A DNA stretch of 64,000 nucleotides from Embleya sp040605455 (GCF_040605455.1 NZ_JBEXCV010000028.1:1-64000), one strand, 5' to 3'; positions 1 through 8,985 are shown, counted from the first letter of the stretch. The notes: generated by a model from the letters alone, not told the origin. A program made the numbers and translations.

Positions 1-26
1 CCCTGCGGCACGTCGTGCTTGCGAGG

Positions 27-1310
27 TCAGCCGAGCAGGCCGCCCAGCGGCCTGCCGCCGCTGCCGGCGGGCCGGGGCGCGCCACCGGAGGAACCGGCGG
101 TCGAGCCCGTGGAGCCGGCCGACCCGGCGACCGACGTCGAGGGACGGGCCGACTTCTTCTCCGTGCCACCCTCGGGCGAGGCCGACCTGGCCGCGCCCGT
201 GCCGGTTTTGCCGGTGGGCGAGGGCGTGCTCGTCGCGCGCGGCGCGCTCTGCGGCTGCGCGTTCTCCCGGCCCGGCACGGGCGCCGTCGAGGGCTCGGTC
301 ACCGGCGGACGCGGCTGGGTGGCCACCGCACCGCCGTGCTGCCCGGCCTCGGGAGCGAGCGGGGCGGTGGAGGCGGCGGGCTGCTCCAGGTCGCCGACCC
401 GCCCGGTGTCCGACTCGTCGAGATGCCGGTGACCGCCGCCGAGCAACGAGCCCGCGAGCAGCGTCGTGCCGACCCCCGCGCAGGCGAGCATCGAGCCGTA
501 GCCGAGCTTGCGTCGCCGGGCCCGCACCGGCGTGATGATCGGACCGCGCCAGGTGCGCAGCGACAACCACGCGTCCGCCGAGTACATCGGCGCTCCCGCC
601 AGCGCCAGCGGGCTGAACGCGGCCAGGAACACCACGTAGGGCGCGTGATAGGGCGAGGACCCGGTGCCCACCGCGATCAGCACGCCCAGCGACAGCAGCA
701 TGCCGAGCAGGCCCACGAGCCGGGTCCACAGCCCCAGCACGATCGCGAAGCCGACCACCACCTGCCCGAAGGCGAACAGCAGGCCGGCCCCGATCGCGTG
801 GTCGGCGGCCAGGTCCATCACGGACGGCGACAGACTGCCGTCGCGCAGCACCCCGATCCGATGCCCGAACGAGTCGGTCGAGCTCGGATCCAGGAAGCCC
901 GGCGCGTAGAGCTTGCGCAGCCCCTCGACGAGGAATGCCCCGCCCAGGAACAGCCGCAGCGGCAACAGCACCGTGCCGCCCTGGAGGGTCGCCCGGCGCC
1001 CGTGCGCGGGCACCGGCGTCGCGGTGCCGTCCCGCTCGCGCCCGGCGCCCGGGTCGCGACGCGCGGGCGGCACCCGCCGCCGGGGTGCGTCGTCCCGGAT
1101 CACCGGCAGTCGCGTGGTGGCGTCGTCCGCCGGCCCACGCACTCCGGGCACGGGTTTGCCGGTGCCGCCGGTTCCGGGACCGGCGATCACCACCCGCAGG
1201 GTCTTCGAGGGGGTGGCGACCGACGCCGGATCGCCGGGGTCGCGCACCGCCGAGGGCGAGGGCAACAGCCCGACAGCACCGCCGAAGCTGCCTTCCGTTC
1301 TGGTGTCCAC
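27..1310 (-). CDS. DoxX-family membrane protein
   Basis: Membrane protein of 427 residues with a central DoxX-like core (about residues 108-265): several hydrophobic helices, a conserved FLVEGLRKL-type segment in the first helix and a GLWTRLVGL segment between helices. The first 105 residues are polar, basic and proline-rich and are probably cytoplasmic; after a further hydrophobic stretch near 285, the last 130 or so are Ser/Thr/Pro/Ala-rich. The start is a GTG at 1308-1310; an ATG two bases upstream is in another frame, and no good ribosome binding site is visible. DoxX proteins are linked to thiol and quinone redox chemistry in several bacteria, but the exact role here is not known. It lies downstream of rlmB on the same strand after an 83-base gap. 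Confidence 0.8.
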   Translation of the reverse strand: MDTRTEGSFGGAVGLLPSPSAVRDPGDPASVATPSKTLRVVIAGPGTGGTGKPVPGVRGPADDATTRLPVIRDDAPRRRVPPARRDPGAGRERDGTATPVPAHGRRATLQGGTVLLPLRLFLGGAFLVEGLRKLYAPGFLDPSSTDSFGHRIGVLRDGSLSPSVMDLAADHAIGAGLLFAFGQVVVGFAIVLGLWTRLVGLLGMLLSLGVLIAVGTGSSPYHAPYVVFLAAFSPLALAGAPMYSADAWLSLRTWRGPIITPVRARRRKLGYGSMLACAGVGTTLLAGSLLGGGHRHLDESDTGRVGDLEQPAASTAPLAPEAGQHGGAVATQPRPPVTEPSTAPVPGRENAQPQSAPRATSTPSPTGKTGTGAARSASPEGGTEKKSARPSTSVAGSAGSTGSTAGSSGGAPRPAGSGGRPLGGLLG

Positions 1311-1393
1311 GCATCAATAACCGCGCGAGGTCCCCCGAGGATGCGGTCCTTCGCGTATTACCCGATGCGGGCCCGCTCAGCCCCCGCGCGGCG

Positions 1394-2371
1394 CTACACT
1401 GCGCGGCGCCTGGCCACCTCGTAGAGCACGATGCTCGCCGCGACACCGGCGTTGAGCGACTCGTTGCCGCCCGCCATCGGGATCCGCACGGTGATGTCAC
1501 AGGTCTCCTGGACCAGCCGGCCCAGGCCCTTGCCCTCGGAACCGACGACCACCACGATCGGGTCGGTCGCCGCCGCCAACTCCTCCAGCGAGATGTCCCC
1601 GTCGGCGGCGAGGCCGACCACGGTCAGGCCCGCCTTCTTGTAGGCCTCCAGGGCGCGGGTGAGGTTGGCCGCCCGGGCCACCGGCACCCGCGTGGCCGCA
1701 CCCGCCGAGGACTTCCAGGCGCCCGCGGTCATCCCGGCCGCACGCCGCTCCGGTACGACCACGCCGTGGCCGCCGAAGGCCGCCGCGGAGCGGATCACCG
1801 CCCCGAGGTTGCGCGGGTCGGTGACGCTGTCGAGCGCCACGATGATCGGCGTCTCGCCCCGGTCGTGCGCCTCGACCACCAGGTCGTCCGGATGCGCGTA
1901 CTCGTACGGCGGCATCTGCAGGACCAGGCCCTGGTGGATCGCGCCGTCGGTCATCCGGTCCAGTTCGGGACGCGGGATCTCCATCAGCGGGATGCCCCGG
2001 ACGTTGGCGATCTTCATCGCCTCGCGCACCCGGTCGTCGCTGTCGATGTACTGCGCGATGAACAGCGACGTGGCCGGCGCGTCGGCGCGCAGCACCTCGA
2101 GCACCGAGTTGCGGCCCGCGACCAGCTCGTTCGAGCTCTTGCCGCCGCGCCCGGGACGGCCACCGGGGGCTCGTCGAGCGGCCGGCGTCGCGGCCTTGCG
2201 CTTGGCGGCGGCGTTGGCGGCGCGCTGCTTGGCATGCCCCTTGCGCATCTCCGCGGGCGGCGTCGGCCCCTTGCCCTTGAGCGCCCGGCGGCTGTGCCCA
2301 CCAGTACCGACCGAGGGCCCCTTCTTGCTTCCCTCGTTGCGCTTGTTACGGCGCTCCGTGTTGCCGGCCAT
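1394..2371 (-). CDS. rlmB: 23S rRNA (guanosine-2'-O-)-methyltransferase RlmB (TrmH/SpoU family)
   Basis: Predicted to methylate the 2'-OH of a conserved guanosine in the 23S rRNA peptidyl-transferase region, using SAM. The 325-residue product has a lysine/arginine-rich tail (1-80) typical of actinobacterial members, a substrate-binding domain beginning at the NSVLEVLRA segment, and a SpoU knotted methylase domain with its three signatures: NLGAVIRSAAAFG, GSEGKGL and SLNAGVAAS. I chose the ATG at 2371 because GAAGGGA lies about nine bases upstream; the frame stays open further upstream, but that extension is Arg/Gly-rich and looks non-coding. It follows cysS but is separated from it by a strong hairpin, so it is probably transcribed on its own. 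Confidence 0.93.
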   Translation of the reverse strand: MAGNTERRNKRNEGSKKGPSVGTGGHSRRALKGKGPTPPAEMRKGHAKQRAANAAAKRKAATPAARRAPGGRPGRGGKSSNELVAGRNSVLEVLRADAPATSLFIAQYIDSDDRVREAMKIANVRGIPLMEIPRPELDRMTDGAIHQGLVLQMPPYEYAHPDDLVVEAHDRGETPIIVALDSVTDPRNLGAVIRSAAAFGGHGVVVPERRAAGMTAGAWKSSAGAATRVPVARAANLTRALEAYKKAGLTVVGLAADGDISLEELAAATDPIVVVVGSEGKGLGRLVQETCDITVRIPMAGGNESLNAGVAASIVLYEVARRRAV

Positions 2372-2429
2372 GACGGGTACATCCCTTCGTTGCGATCCCC
2401 GGCCGCTCCGGAGGGCGACCGCACTACAA

Positions 2430-2472
2430 CCGTACGGCCGGCCCGCCACCTCGTGGCGATCCGGCCGTACGG
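2430..2472 (-). terminator. Hairpin terminator between cysS and rlmB
   Basis: A perfect 12-bp inverted repeat (2430-2441 with 2461-2472) encloses a second nearly perfect 6-bp repeat (2444-2449 with 2453-2458), so almost the whole stretch can fold into one long hairpin. It begins about 35 bases after the cysS stop. No U-tract follows, as is common for terminators in this group. Confidence 0.7.
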
Positions 2473-2506
2473 CACGTTCTCGTCGGGCGCTGGGGCCCTT
2501 GCGGAC

Positions 2507-3916
2507 TCAGTCCCGGTGCAGCGTCCACCGGGGGCCGTTGGGGGTGTCCTCCACCACGATCCCGGCGGCCGTGAGGCTGTCCCGGACCGCGTCCGCCGCG
2601 GCGTAGTCCTTGCGGGCCCGCGCCGCCTCGCGCTGCTGGAGGGCGAGCTTGACCAGGTGGTCGACCACCCCGCGCAGCTCGTCCGAACGGCCGGCCGAGG
2701 CGCCCGCCGTCCACTGCTCCGACAGCGGGTCCATGCCGAGCACACCCAGCATCGCCCGGACGTCCGCCGCATGCCGCACGACGGCGTCCTTGTCACCCGC
2801 CGCCAGTGCGGTGTTTCCGTCGCGCACGGTGTTGTGCACGACCGCCATCGCCTGCGGCACGCCCAGGTCGTCGTCCATCGCCGCCGCGAACACCGCCGGC
2901 ACCCGCGCCGCCGGTTCGATCGCCCCGGTCTGCTCGCCCGCGCGCTCCAGGAATCCCTCGATCCGCCCGAACGAGACCTCGGCCTCGCGCAGGGCCTCCT
3001 CGCTGTACTCGATCATCGACCGGTAGTGCGGGGTGGCCAGGTAGTACCGCAGGACCAGCGGCGACCAGCGCTTGAGCATCTCCGTCACGAGCACGGAGTT
3101 CCCGAGCGACTTGCTCATCTTCTCACCGCTGAGGGTGACCCAGGCGTTGTGCATCCAGTAGTTGGCGAACGGGTCGCCCGCCGCCTTGGACTGGGCGATC
3201 TCGTTCTCGTGGTGCGGGAACACCAGGTCCAGCCCGCCGCCGTGGATGTCGAACGCGGGCCCCAGGTACTTGTGCGCCATCGCGGAGCACTCCAGGTGCC
3301 ACCCCGGACGACCCTGCCCCCACGGCGTCTCCCACGAGGGCTCGCCGGGCTTGGCCGACTTCCACAGCGCGAAGTCGCGCCGATCCCGCTTGCCGGCCGC
3401 CCCCGCGCCCGCGTCCTCCGCCTCGCGCATCGCGTCCGGCTTCTGCCCGGAGAGCGCGCCGTAGGCGGGGAACGAGGAAACGTCGAAGTACACGTCGCCA
3501 CCGGACGGGTAGGCATGCCCTGTCGCGATCAGCCGCTCCATCATCGCGATCATCTCGGGGATGTGCCCGGTAGCCCGGGGCTCCACCGTCGAGGGCAGGC
3601 AGCCGAGCGCGGTGTAGGCGTCCGCGAAGGCGCGCTCGTTGGTCTGCGCGAGCTGCCAGGACGGAATCTCCTGCGCGCAGGACTTCGCGATGATCTTGTC
3701 GTCGATGTCCGTGACGTTGCGGCAGAACACGACGTCGTTGCCGCGGTGGGCGAACCACCGGCGCAGCACGTCGAAGTTCAGCCCCGATCGAATGTGCCCG
3801 ATGTGCGGCGGCGCCTGCACGGTGGCACCACACAAGTAGATCGAGACCTGTCCCTCGACAAGCGGCACGAAGTCCCGGACCGTGCGGGTGCTGGTGTCGT
3901 ACAGGCGCATGCTCAC
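2507..3916 (-). CDS. cysS: Cysteine--tRNA ligase
   Basis: Class I aminoacyl-tRNA synthetase that charges tRNA-Cys in the cytoplasm. The 469-residue length is normal for the family. The signatures are visible: HIGH (PPHIGHIRS, near residue 38), KMSKS (GEKMSKSLGNS) and the zinc-site residues in LCGATVQ, ECSAMA and the HHENE stretch. The start is placed at GTG 3916, giving an N-terminus (V)SMRLYDTS that lines up with Streptomyces enzymes; an ATG two codons later (3910) is the alternative, and neither has a strong ribosome binding site. It lies 80 bases downstream of ispF on the same strand. Mycothiol-making actinomycetes also carry the paralogue MshC, but the length, tail and neighbourhood favour CysS. 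Confidence 0.95.
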   Translation of the reverse strand: MSMRLYDTSTRTVRDFVPLVEGQVSIYLCGATVQAPPHIGHIRSGLNFDVLRRWFAHRGNDVVFCRNVTDIDDKIIAKSCAQEIPSWQLAQTNERAFADAYTALGCLPSTVEPRATGHIPEMIAMMERLIATGHAYPSGGDVYFDVSSFPAYGALSGQKPDAMREAEDAGAGAAGKRDRRDFALWKSAKPGEPSWETPWGQGRPGWHLECSAMAHKYLGPAFDIHGGGLDLVFPHHENEIAQSKAAGDPFANYWMHNAWVTLSGEKMSKSLGNSVLVTEMLKRWSPLVLRYYLATPHYRSMIEYSEEALREAEVSFGRIEGFLERAGEQTGAIEPAARVPAVFAAAMDDDLGVPQAMAVVHNTVRDGNTALAAGDKDAVVRHAADVRAMLGVLGMDPLSEQWTAGASAGRSDELRGVVDHLVKLALQQREAARARKDYAAADAVRDSLTAAGIVVEDTPNGPRWTLHRD

Positions 3917-3996
3917 ACGCGCAAGCTTAGAGCGTCGCGGCGGCGTGGCGTTCCCCGTTATCCCTCGGTTCGGACAACGATCACGGCCGGTGCGGC

Positions 3997-4494
3997 TCAG
4001 GCCGCGACCACGAGCGCGGTGGCGATCGCGGCCACCCCCTCGGCCCGCCCGGTCAGGCCGAGCCCGTCGGTGGTGGTGCCGGACACCGACACCGGCGCAC
4101 CGACCGCGGCCGACAGCGCGGCCTCGGCCTCGGCCCGGCGCCGGCCAACCTTCGGCCGCACCCCGATCACCTGCACCGCGACGTTGCCGATCTCGAACCC
4201 GGCCGCGCGCACCAGCCGCGCCGCCTCGGTCAACAAGGTCACCCCGGACGCCCCCGACCACTGTGGCCTCGAGGTACCGAAGTGCGCACCCAGATCGCCG
4301 ATCCCGGCCGCCGAGAACAACGCGTCACACGCGGCGTGCGCGACCACGTCGGCGTCCGAGTGTCCGGCCAGCCCGGTCTCCCCGGGCCAGTGCAGACCGG
4401 CCACCCACAGCTCGCGGCCCTCCTCGAAGGCGTGCACGTCCACCCCGATCCCGGTGCGGGGCAGCACGACGCGGGGAGTGTGTTCACCGGGCAA
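3997..4494 (-). CDS. ispF: 2-C-methyl-D-erythritol 2,4-cyclodiphosphate synthase
   Basis: Fifth enzyme of the MEP isoprenoid pathway: it cyclises CDP-ME 2-phosphate to ME-cPP with release of CMP. The 165-residue protein carries the metal-binding pair DVHAF (Asp/His) near residue 19 and the LAGHSDADVVAHA signature near 44-56, plus the late SGTTTDGLG segment that contacts cytidine. The start codon at 4494 overlaps the end of ispD by 11 bases, so the two are almost certainly translationally coupled. In some bacteria IspD and IspF are fused into one chain; here they are separate adjacent genes. Confidence 0.95.
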   Translation of the reverse strand: MPGEHTPRVVLPRTGIGVDVHAFEEGRELWVAGLHWPGETGLAGHSDADVVAHAACDALFSAAGIGDLGAHFGTSRPQWSGASGVTLLTEAARLVRAAGFEIGNVAVQVIGVRPKVGRRRAEAEAALSAAVGAPVSVSGTTTDGLGLTGRAEGVAAIATALVVAA

Positions 4495-5245
4495 CGTCGA
4501 TCTCCGTACTCTCCACGCCGGTCGCCGGCCCGTCCGCCGCCTCCGCGCGGCGGGCCAACAGCGCGCCGGCGAGCAACAGGTCGAACGGGCGGGTCACCTT
4601 GAACGCCTCTTCGGAACCGGGCACCACCACGACCGTGCCGCCGAGGCGTTCGACCATGCCCGCATCGTCGGTCGCACCCTCCCCGCCGAACTCTCCGGCC
4701 TCGGCGTGCGCGCGCGCCAGCACGGCCCGCCGAAAGCCCTGCGGGGTCTGAACGGCGCGCAGCAGCGACCGGTCGACCGTGCGCACCACCGTCTCCGCGC
4801 CGTCGGCCGAGGAAACCTCTTTGACCGTGTCCACCACGGGCAACGCGGGCACCACCGCGTCGGCCCCGTCGGTGACGGCGGCGATCACCGCCTCCACCAC
4901 CCGGGCCGGCACGAACGGCCGCGCGGCGTCGTGCACGAGCACGACGTCGTACTCGGGCGACACGGCAGCCAGCGCCAATCGCACCGATTCCTGGCGTGTC
5001 GCACCGCCGGCAACCACCCGAACGGGTGATTTCGCCGGCAAATGCGCACGCAAAAGATCCCCGACACCGGCGACACCGTCCGGCGGTGCGGCGACCACGA
5101 CCGCGGTTACCCCGCGGGCGGCCAACAGCGACCGGACGGCGTGCACCAGCATCGGGATGTCCCCAAGCTCACGCAACGCCTTGGGCGCACCGGGACCGAG
5201 CCGTTCACCACGCCCTGCAGCGGGCACAAGGACCGCAGCGTTCAA
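4484..5245 (-). CDS. ispD: 2-C-methyl-D-erythritol 4-phosphate cytidylyltransferase
   Basis: Third enzyme of the MEP pathway, making CDP-methylerythritol from MEP and CTP. The 253-residue protein starts NAAVLVPAAGRGERLG, the nucleotide-binding loop of this transferase family, and shows VHDAARPFV and the TPQGF motif. I place the start at TTG 5243-5245 because GAGGGG sits six bases upstream and the glycine-rich loop then falls at the usual distance from the N-terminus; an in-frame ATG at 5299 would add 18 residues without homology. It lies downstream of carD in the same direction, the usual Streptomyces order. Confidence 0.93.
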   Translation of the reverse strand: MNAAVLVPAAGRGERLGPGAPKALRELGDIPMLVHAVRSLLAARGVTAVVVAAPPDGVAGVGDLLRAHLPAKSPVRVVAGGATRQESVRLALAAVSPEYDVVLVHDAARPFVPARVVEAVIAAVTDGADAVVPALPVVDTVKEVSSADGAETVVRTVDRSLLRAVQTPQGFRRAVLARAHAEAGEFGGEGATDDAGMVERLGGTVVVVPGSEEAFKVTRPFDLLLAGALLARRAEAADGPATGVESTEIDVAR

Positions 5246-5338
5246 CGAAGTCCCCTCAAACCACCCGGGCGCCGACGCCACATGGCGTCGACACCGCACC
5301 GGCGGATTCGTCCGTCATCGACGGGCGGATCCTACGGC

Positions 5339-5821
5339 TCAGGAAGCCAGAACCTCGTCGAGAATGGCCTCGGCCTTGTCCTCGTTCGTGTTCTCGGCAA
5401 GCGCCAACTCGCTCACCAAGATCTGCCGAGCCTTTGCCAGCATGCGCTTTTCGCCTGCCGACAGGCCGCGGTCACGCTCGCGGCGCCATAGATCGCGCAC
5501 GACCTCCGCGACCTTGATAACGTCACCGGAAGCGAGCTTTTCCAAGTTCGCCTTGTAACGTCGTGACCAGTTCGTCGGTTCTTCGGTGTGCGGAGCGCGC
5601 AGCACCTCGAAGACGCGGTCGAGCCCTTCCTGGCCCACCACGTCCCGGACACCGACGAACTCCGCGTTGTCCGCAGGCACGCGGACGGTCAAATCACCCT
5701 GGGCGACCTTCAGCACCAAATAGGTCTTGTCCACACCCTTGATCGTGCGCTGCTCGATCGCCTCGATCAGCGCGGCCCCGTGATGGGGGTAGACCACGGT
5801 GTCGCCAACCTTGAACGTCAT
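5339..5821 (-). CDS. carD: CarD-family RNA polymerase-binding transcription regulator
   Basis: CarD stabilises the open complex at promoters by binding the RNA polymerase beta lobe and the upstream edge of the bubble; in actinobacteria it affects rRNA and stress transcription. The 160-residue protein has the N-terminal Tudor-like polymerase-interaction domain (FKVGDTVVYPHHGAALIEAI, about 3-60) and the C-terminal helical DNA-binding domain (ANLEKLASGD onward) with the conserved tryptophan in DLWRRERDRGLSAGEKRML. ATG 5821 is chosen because AAGGGG precedes it at good distance; the open frame 15 codons further up has no homology. A weak promoter (TTCAGT-N17-TACCCT, 5850-5878) lies just upstream. 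Confidence 0.95.
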   Translation of the reverse strand: MTFKVGDTVVYPHHGAALIEAIEQRTIKGVDKTYLVLKVAQGDLTVRVPADNAEFVGVRDVVGQEGLDRVFEVLRAPHTEEPTNWSRRYKANLEKLASGDVIKVAEVVRDLWRRERDRGLSAGEKRMLAKARQILVSELALAENTNEDKAEAILDEVLAS

Positions 5822-6207
5822 GTGACAGGTACCCCTTCCGTGGCTTTCTAGGGTAACACGGGACACGCCCCTACTGAATGACGTTTGCGCAGGTCAGAGC
5901 CTTAGCCGGGGCTTGACAAGGGGCCCGTGGCCGTGCTGGGACAGGGAACCCCACACCCGCAGGACTCGAACAAGTAGGACAAATAGCTTTTCCTGGTCGC
6001 GAGCCGGCCGCTCTCGGGCGACCCATATGTCACACGGGTCCCAGTGGTGTCGATCCCGCGTTCGAGGTCATCGCGCCGACCCGGCCAGGTCGAAGCCGAA
6101 CTGCGGCGCGGTGAGCCGCGTACAAGTCGTCAGCTCGGGCTGAGTACGCTGTCCCCGGTCGTCCTGACCGGTCCTCGATCCAAGATCTTCAAGGAGATGC
6201 CGCCGCC
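5822..6207. other. Divergent intergenic region carD / lipoprotein
   Basis: 386 bases without a convincing gene. On the minus strand a TACCCT hexamer (5850-5855) with TTCAGT 17 bases upstream would give a short carD leader. On the plus strand a TTGACA (5913-5918) has no good partner -10, and a TACGCT (6145-6150) lies about 58 bases before the lipoprotein start. AAGGAG at 6191-6196 is the lipoprotein ribosome binding site. The short open frames here lack coding bias. Confidence 0.4.
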
Positions 6208-6882
6208 GTGAGCCGCAGCCTTCGACGCGGCGCCCTCGCCGCCACCGTCGCCGTCGTCCTTCCCCTGGCCGCGGGCTGCGCCAGTGGCAAGGACGCCGAG
6301 ACCAACAAGATCCAGCCCGACACCGTCAATGCGGCGTTCGGCTCGCTCAAGATCCAGAACGTCCAGCTGGTGACGGGCGACCCGGGCAAGCGCTTGGTCG
6401 CGCTCGGTGGTGCGCTGTTCAACGAGGGCACCACGCCCGAGACGGTCACCAAGGTGACGGTCGACGGCGCGGGTCAGGCGCTGGGCGGTCCGCTGACCAT
6501 CCCGGCCGGCGGCGCCGTGTACATGGTCGACCCGCCCAAGGGTGTGGCCCCGAACAGCCCGCAGGGCAAGGCATACCTCGGCCCGTTGGTCTTCCCGAAC
6601 GCCAATGTGGAAGCCGGCACGTTCCGCCGGGTGACCTTCGCGTTCGGCGCCGCCGGCGAGACCTCGGTGGACGTGTCGGTGCACTCGCCGTCGAGCTACT
6701 TCGCGCAGCTCAAGCCGACCCCGGCGTTCACCTCGCCGCCGCCGGCCCCGCCCGCCCTGCCGACCCAGGCGGCACCCACCACAGGTGCTCCCGGCACCGG
6801 GGCTCCCGCCAACAGCGCGGGCAACGTTGGTGCGACCGGCACCCCGCCGCGCAACAGCTCGTCGGCCCCGGCCGGCGGCTGA
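6208..6882 (+). CDS. Secreted lipoprotein, possible PCuAC/DUF461-like copper chaperone fold
   Basis: A 224-residue lipoprotein. The signal peptide ends in a clear lipobox, LAAGC, with the lipidated Cys near residue 27. Residues 30-170 look like a small beta-sandwich resembling the DUF461/PCuAC lipoproteins, although the Met/His copper ligands of true PCuAC proteins are not obvious, so copper binding is not claimed. The tail (from about 170) is Pro/Ala/Gly/Ser-rich and probably spans the wall. GTG 6208 follows AAGGAG by 11 bases; the ATG at 6197 stops after four codons. It sits between carD and phoP and converges on phoP, sharing a long terminator with it. Confidence 0.72.
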   Translation: MSRSLRRGALAATVAVVLPLAAGCASGKDAETNKIQPDTVNAAFGSLKIQNVQLVTGDPGKRLVALGGALFNEGTTPETVTKVTVDGAGQALGGPLTIPAGGAVYMVDPPKGVAPNSPQGKAYLGPLVFPNANVEAGTFRRVTFAFGAAGETSVDVSVHSPSSYFAQLKPTPAFTSPPPAPPALPTQAAPTTGAPGTGAPANSAGNVGATGTPPRNSSSAPAGG

Positions 6883-6909
6883 CCGCACCCCGTACTCGTA
6901 CGACGGGCA

Positions 6910-6970
6910 CATACGACGGCGCCCGCGCTGCCCCCCGGACAACGGTGGGCGGCGCGGGCGCCGTCGTATG
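6910..6970. terminator. Bidirectional terminator between the lipoprotein gene and phoP
   Basis: A perfect 19-bp inverted repeat (6910-6928 with 6952-6970) with a 23-base loop lies between two convergent genes, 27 bases after one stop and 27 bases from the other. It should work in both directions. Confidence 0.88.
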
Positions 6971-6997
6971 GAGGGGGCGGTGCCGCCCCCGGCCCGG

Positions 6998-7678
6998 TCA
7001 GGGCTCGAACTTGTACCCCAGACCGCGCACCGTGACCAGGTAGCGCGGGGCACCCGGGTCCGGCTCGATCTTGGCGCGCAGCCGCTTCACGTGCACGTCC
7101 AGCGTCTTGGTGTCGCCGACGTAGCCGACACCCCACACCCGGTCGATCAGCTGCATCCGGGTCAGCACTCGGCCGGCATTGCGCAGCAGCACTTCGAGCA
7201 GGTCGAACTCCTTGAGCGGGAGGTCGATCCGCCGACCCTCCACGGTGACCCGATGCGCCTCCACGTCGAGCCGCACCGGCCCGGCCTCGATCGCCCGGGG
7301 CTCGTCGGTGGGTTCGCCGCCCTGGCGCCGCAGCACGGCGCGGATCCGGGCGATCAGCTCGCGCGTGGAATACGGCTTGGTGACGTAGTCGTCGGCGCCG
7401 ATCTCCAGGCCGACGACCTTGTCCACCTCGCTGTCCTTGGCCGTCACCATGATGACCGGCACGTTGGACTTGGCCCTGAGCCCGCGGAACACCTCCGTGC
7501 CGGGCAGCCCGGGCAGCATCAGGTCGAGCAGCACCAGGTCGGCGCCGCCCTGGTCGAACAGCTCCAAGGCCTCGGGTCCGGTGGCGGCGACGGCCACCTC
7601 GAAGCCTTCCTTGCGAAGCATGTACGACAGCGCGTCGCTGAAGGACTCTTCATCTTCGACGACGAGCACACGGGTCAT
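6998..7678 (-). CDS. phoP: Response regulator PhoP (phosphate regulon, OmpR class)
   Basis: DNA-binding response regulator of the phosphate starvation system; in Streptomyces it binds 11-bp direct-repeat PHO boxes and also affects secondary metabolism and nitrogen genes. The 226-residue protein has a receiver domain (1-120) with the acidic pair VVEDEE, the phosphorylatable Asp in LVLLDLMLP and the conserved Lys in TKPYS, then a winged-helix output domain (about 130-226) with LDVHVKRLRAKIE and RGLGYKFEP. Its ATG overlaps the phoR stop by four bases, so the kinase gene is upstream and the two are coupled. The mycobacterial equivalent is RegX3. Confidence 0.94.
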   Translation of the reverse strand: MTRVLVVEDEESFSDALSYMLRKEGFEVAVAATGPEALELFDQGGADLVLLDLMLPGLPGTEVFRGLRAKSNVPVIMVTAKDSEVDKVVGLEIGADDYVTKPYSTRELIARIRAVLRRQGGEPTDEPRAIEAGPVRLDVEAHRVTVEGRRIDLPLKEFDLLEVLLRNAGRVLTRMQLIDRVWGVGYVGDTKTLDVHVKRLRAKIEPDPGAPRYLVTVRGLGYKFEP

Positions 7679-8865
7679 CGTGAAGCCTCCATGGATGGGG
7701 TCGACGATGTCATCGACATCGATTGAGAGGTACTGGACTTGAAAGGCAGCACCAGGGTGAAGGTGGAACCCACACCCTCCAGGCTGCGCACGGTTACCTC
7801 TCCCCCGTGGCCCGCCGCGATGTGCTTGACGATGGACAGACCCAAACCGGTACCGCCGGTGGCCCGCGAACGGGCCGGATCGACGCGGTAGAACCGCTCG
7901 AAAATTCGGTCCAGGTCGCGCTGGGGAATGCCCAGCCCCTGGTCGGAAACGGTGATGACGGCCATCCGCGCCTCGGCTCTGACCTCGATGTCGACCCTCG
8001 TCCGCGCGGGACTGTAGTTGACCGCGTTCTCGACGAGGTTGCCCACCGCCATCACCAGTTGATTGTGGTCCCCCGGCACGATCAGCTCGCGATCTCCGCC
8101 GATGGCCAGGGTGATCTGCTTGGATTCGGCGGCCTGTCGGCAGCGGTCGGCGGCCTCGGCCACCAACTCGTCGAGCGGCACCGGACCCACGTGATGCAGC
8201 GGATGGTCGTTCTGCACCCGGGACAGATCGATCAGCTCCTGCACCAGGTTGGTCAGCCGGGCCGACTCGATCTGCATGCGACCCGCGAAGCGGATGATCG
8301 CCTCGGGGTCGTCGCTGGCGTCCATGACAGCCTCGGCCAGCAGCGACAGCGCGCCGACCGGGGTCTTGAGCTCATGGCTCACGTTGGCCACGAAGTCGCG
8401 GCGCACCGCGTCCACCCGGCGGGCCTCGGTACGGTCCTCGACCAGCAACAGCACCAGCCGCGACCCCAGCGGCGCGACCCGGGCGGACACCTCGAACTCG
8501 TGCGCCTCGCCGTCGGCGCGGGCCAACAACAGATCGCGCTGCCTTATCTCGCCGTCGCGTCTGGTCTCCTTCGCCATCGCGAGCAGATCGTCGGGCACCA
8601 GCTGGTCCCCGCGGACCAGGCCGAACTTGTAGGCCGCCGAACTCGCCTTCACGACGGTGTCGAACTCGTCCAGGACCACCGCCGAGGAGCGCAGCACGGA
8701 CAACACCGTGGCCACTCCGGGCGGCAGCGACGTGGCAGCGGCGGCCGCCGCGGCCGTGCCTCTGCCCTGGGCTCGCTCACTCCAGCGGAAGGCCAGGGTG
8801 CCGGCCACACCCACGGCCAATCCGGATACAGCGGCCAAAGCAGCAGCAGCAACGTTCACGTCCAC
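7675..8865 (-). CDS. phoR: Sensor histidine kinase PhoR (SenX3-like)
   Basis: Membrane-bound kinase partner of PhoP. The 396-residue protein begins with a hydrophobic segment (about 5-27), followed by a PAS-like region (50-150), a DHp domain with the phosphoacceptor His in NVSHELKTPVG, and an HATPase domain with the N box (NLVENAVNYS), G1 (DQGLGI) and GTGLGLS boxes. A Ser/Met-rich tail ends in the stop that overlaps phoP. GTG 8863-8865 is the first sensible start. The upstream region is shared with the divergent metallothionein gene, and a PHO-like element (8890-8904, minus strand GTTTCACCCG) suggests autoregulation. Confidence 0.93.
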   Translation of the reverse strand: MDVNVAAAALAAVSGLAVGVAGTLAFRWSERAQGRGTAAAAAAATSLPPGVATVLSVLRSSAVVLDEFDTVVKASSAAYKFGLVRGDQLVPDDLLAMAKETRRDGEIRQRDLLLARADGEAHEFEVSARVAPLGSRLVLLLVEDRTEARRVDAVRRDFVANVSHELKTPVGALSLLAEAVMDASDDPEAIIRFAGRMQIESARLTNLVQELIDLSRVQNDHPLHHVGPVPLDELVAEAADRCRQAAESKQITLAIGGDRELIVPGDHNQLVMAVGNLVENAVNYSPARTRVDIEVRAEARMAVITVSDQGLGIPQRDLDRIFERFYRVDPARSRATGGTGLGLSIVKHIAAGHGGEVTVRSLEGVGSTFTLVLPFKSSTSQSMSMTSSTPSMEASR

Positions 8866-8926
8866 GTGTTCCAGGGTAGAGCTGCCCCGAACGGGTGAAA
8901 CCGTCCAGAGGGTCCATCGTGCAGAT

Positions 8927-8959
8927 CTTCATGTGTCGTTCATCCGTGCGCCACGCCTG
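8927..8959 (+). promoter_or_regulatory. Candidate PHO box upstream of the metallothionein gene
   Basis: Successive 11-base units CTTCATGTGTC (8927-8937) and GTTCATCCGTG (8938-8948) share TTCAT at the same position, and a weaker third unit follows (8949-8959). This matches the layout of Streptomyces PhoP sites (11-bp direct repeats around GTTCACC). A separate element on the other strand (8890-8904) faces phoR. PhoP binding is inferred, not shown. Confidence 0.55.
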
Positions 8960-8985
8960 TCACCGGTGATCGTTCGGAGGTCGTC

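Noticed and set aside
935..5029. A 1364-codon open frame on the plus strand
   Set aside because: It lies antisense to rlmB, cysS, ispF and ispD, has Arg/Pro/Gly-rich composition and no recognisable domain; it is an artefact of GC-rich codon usage.
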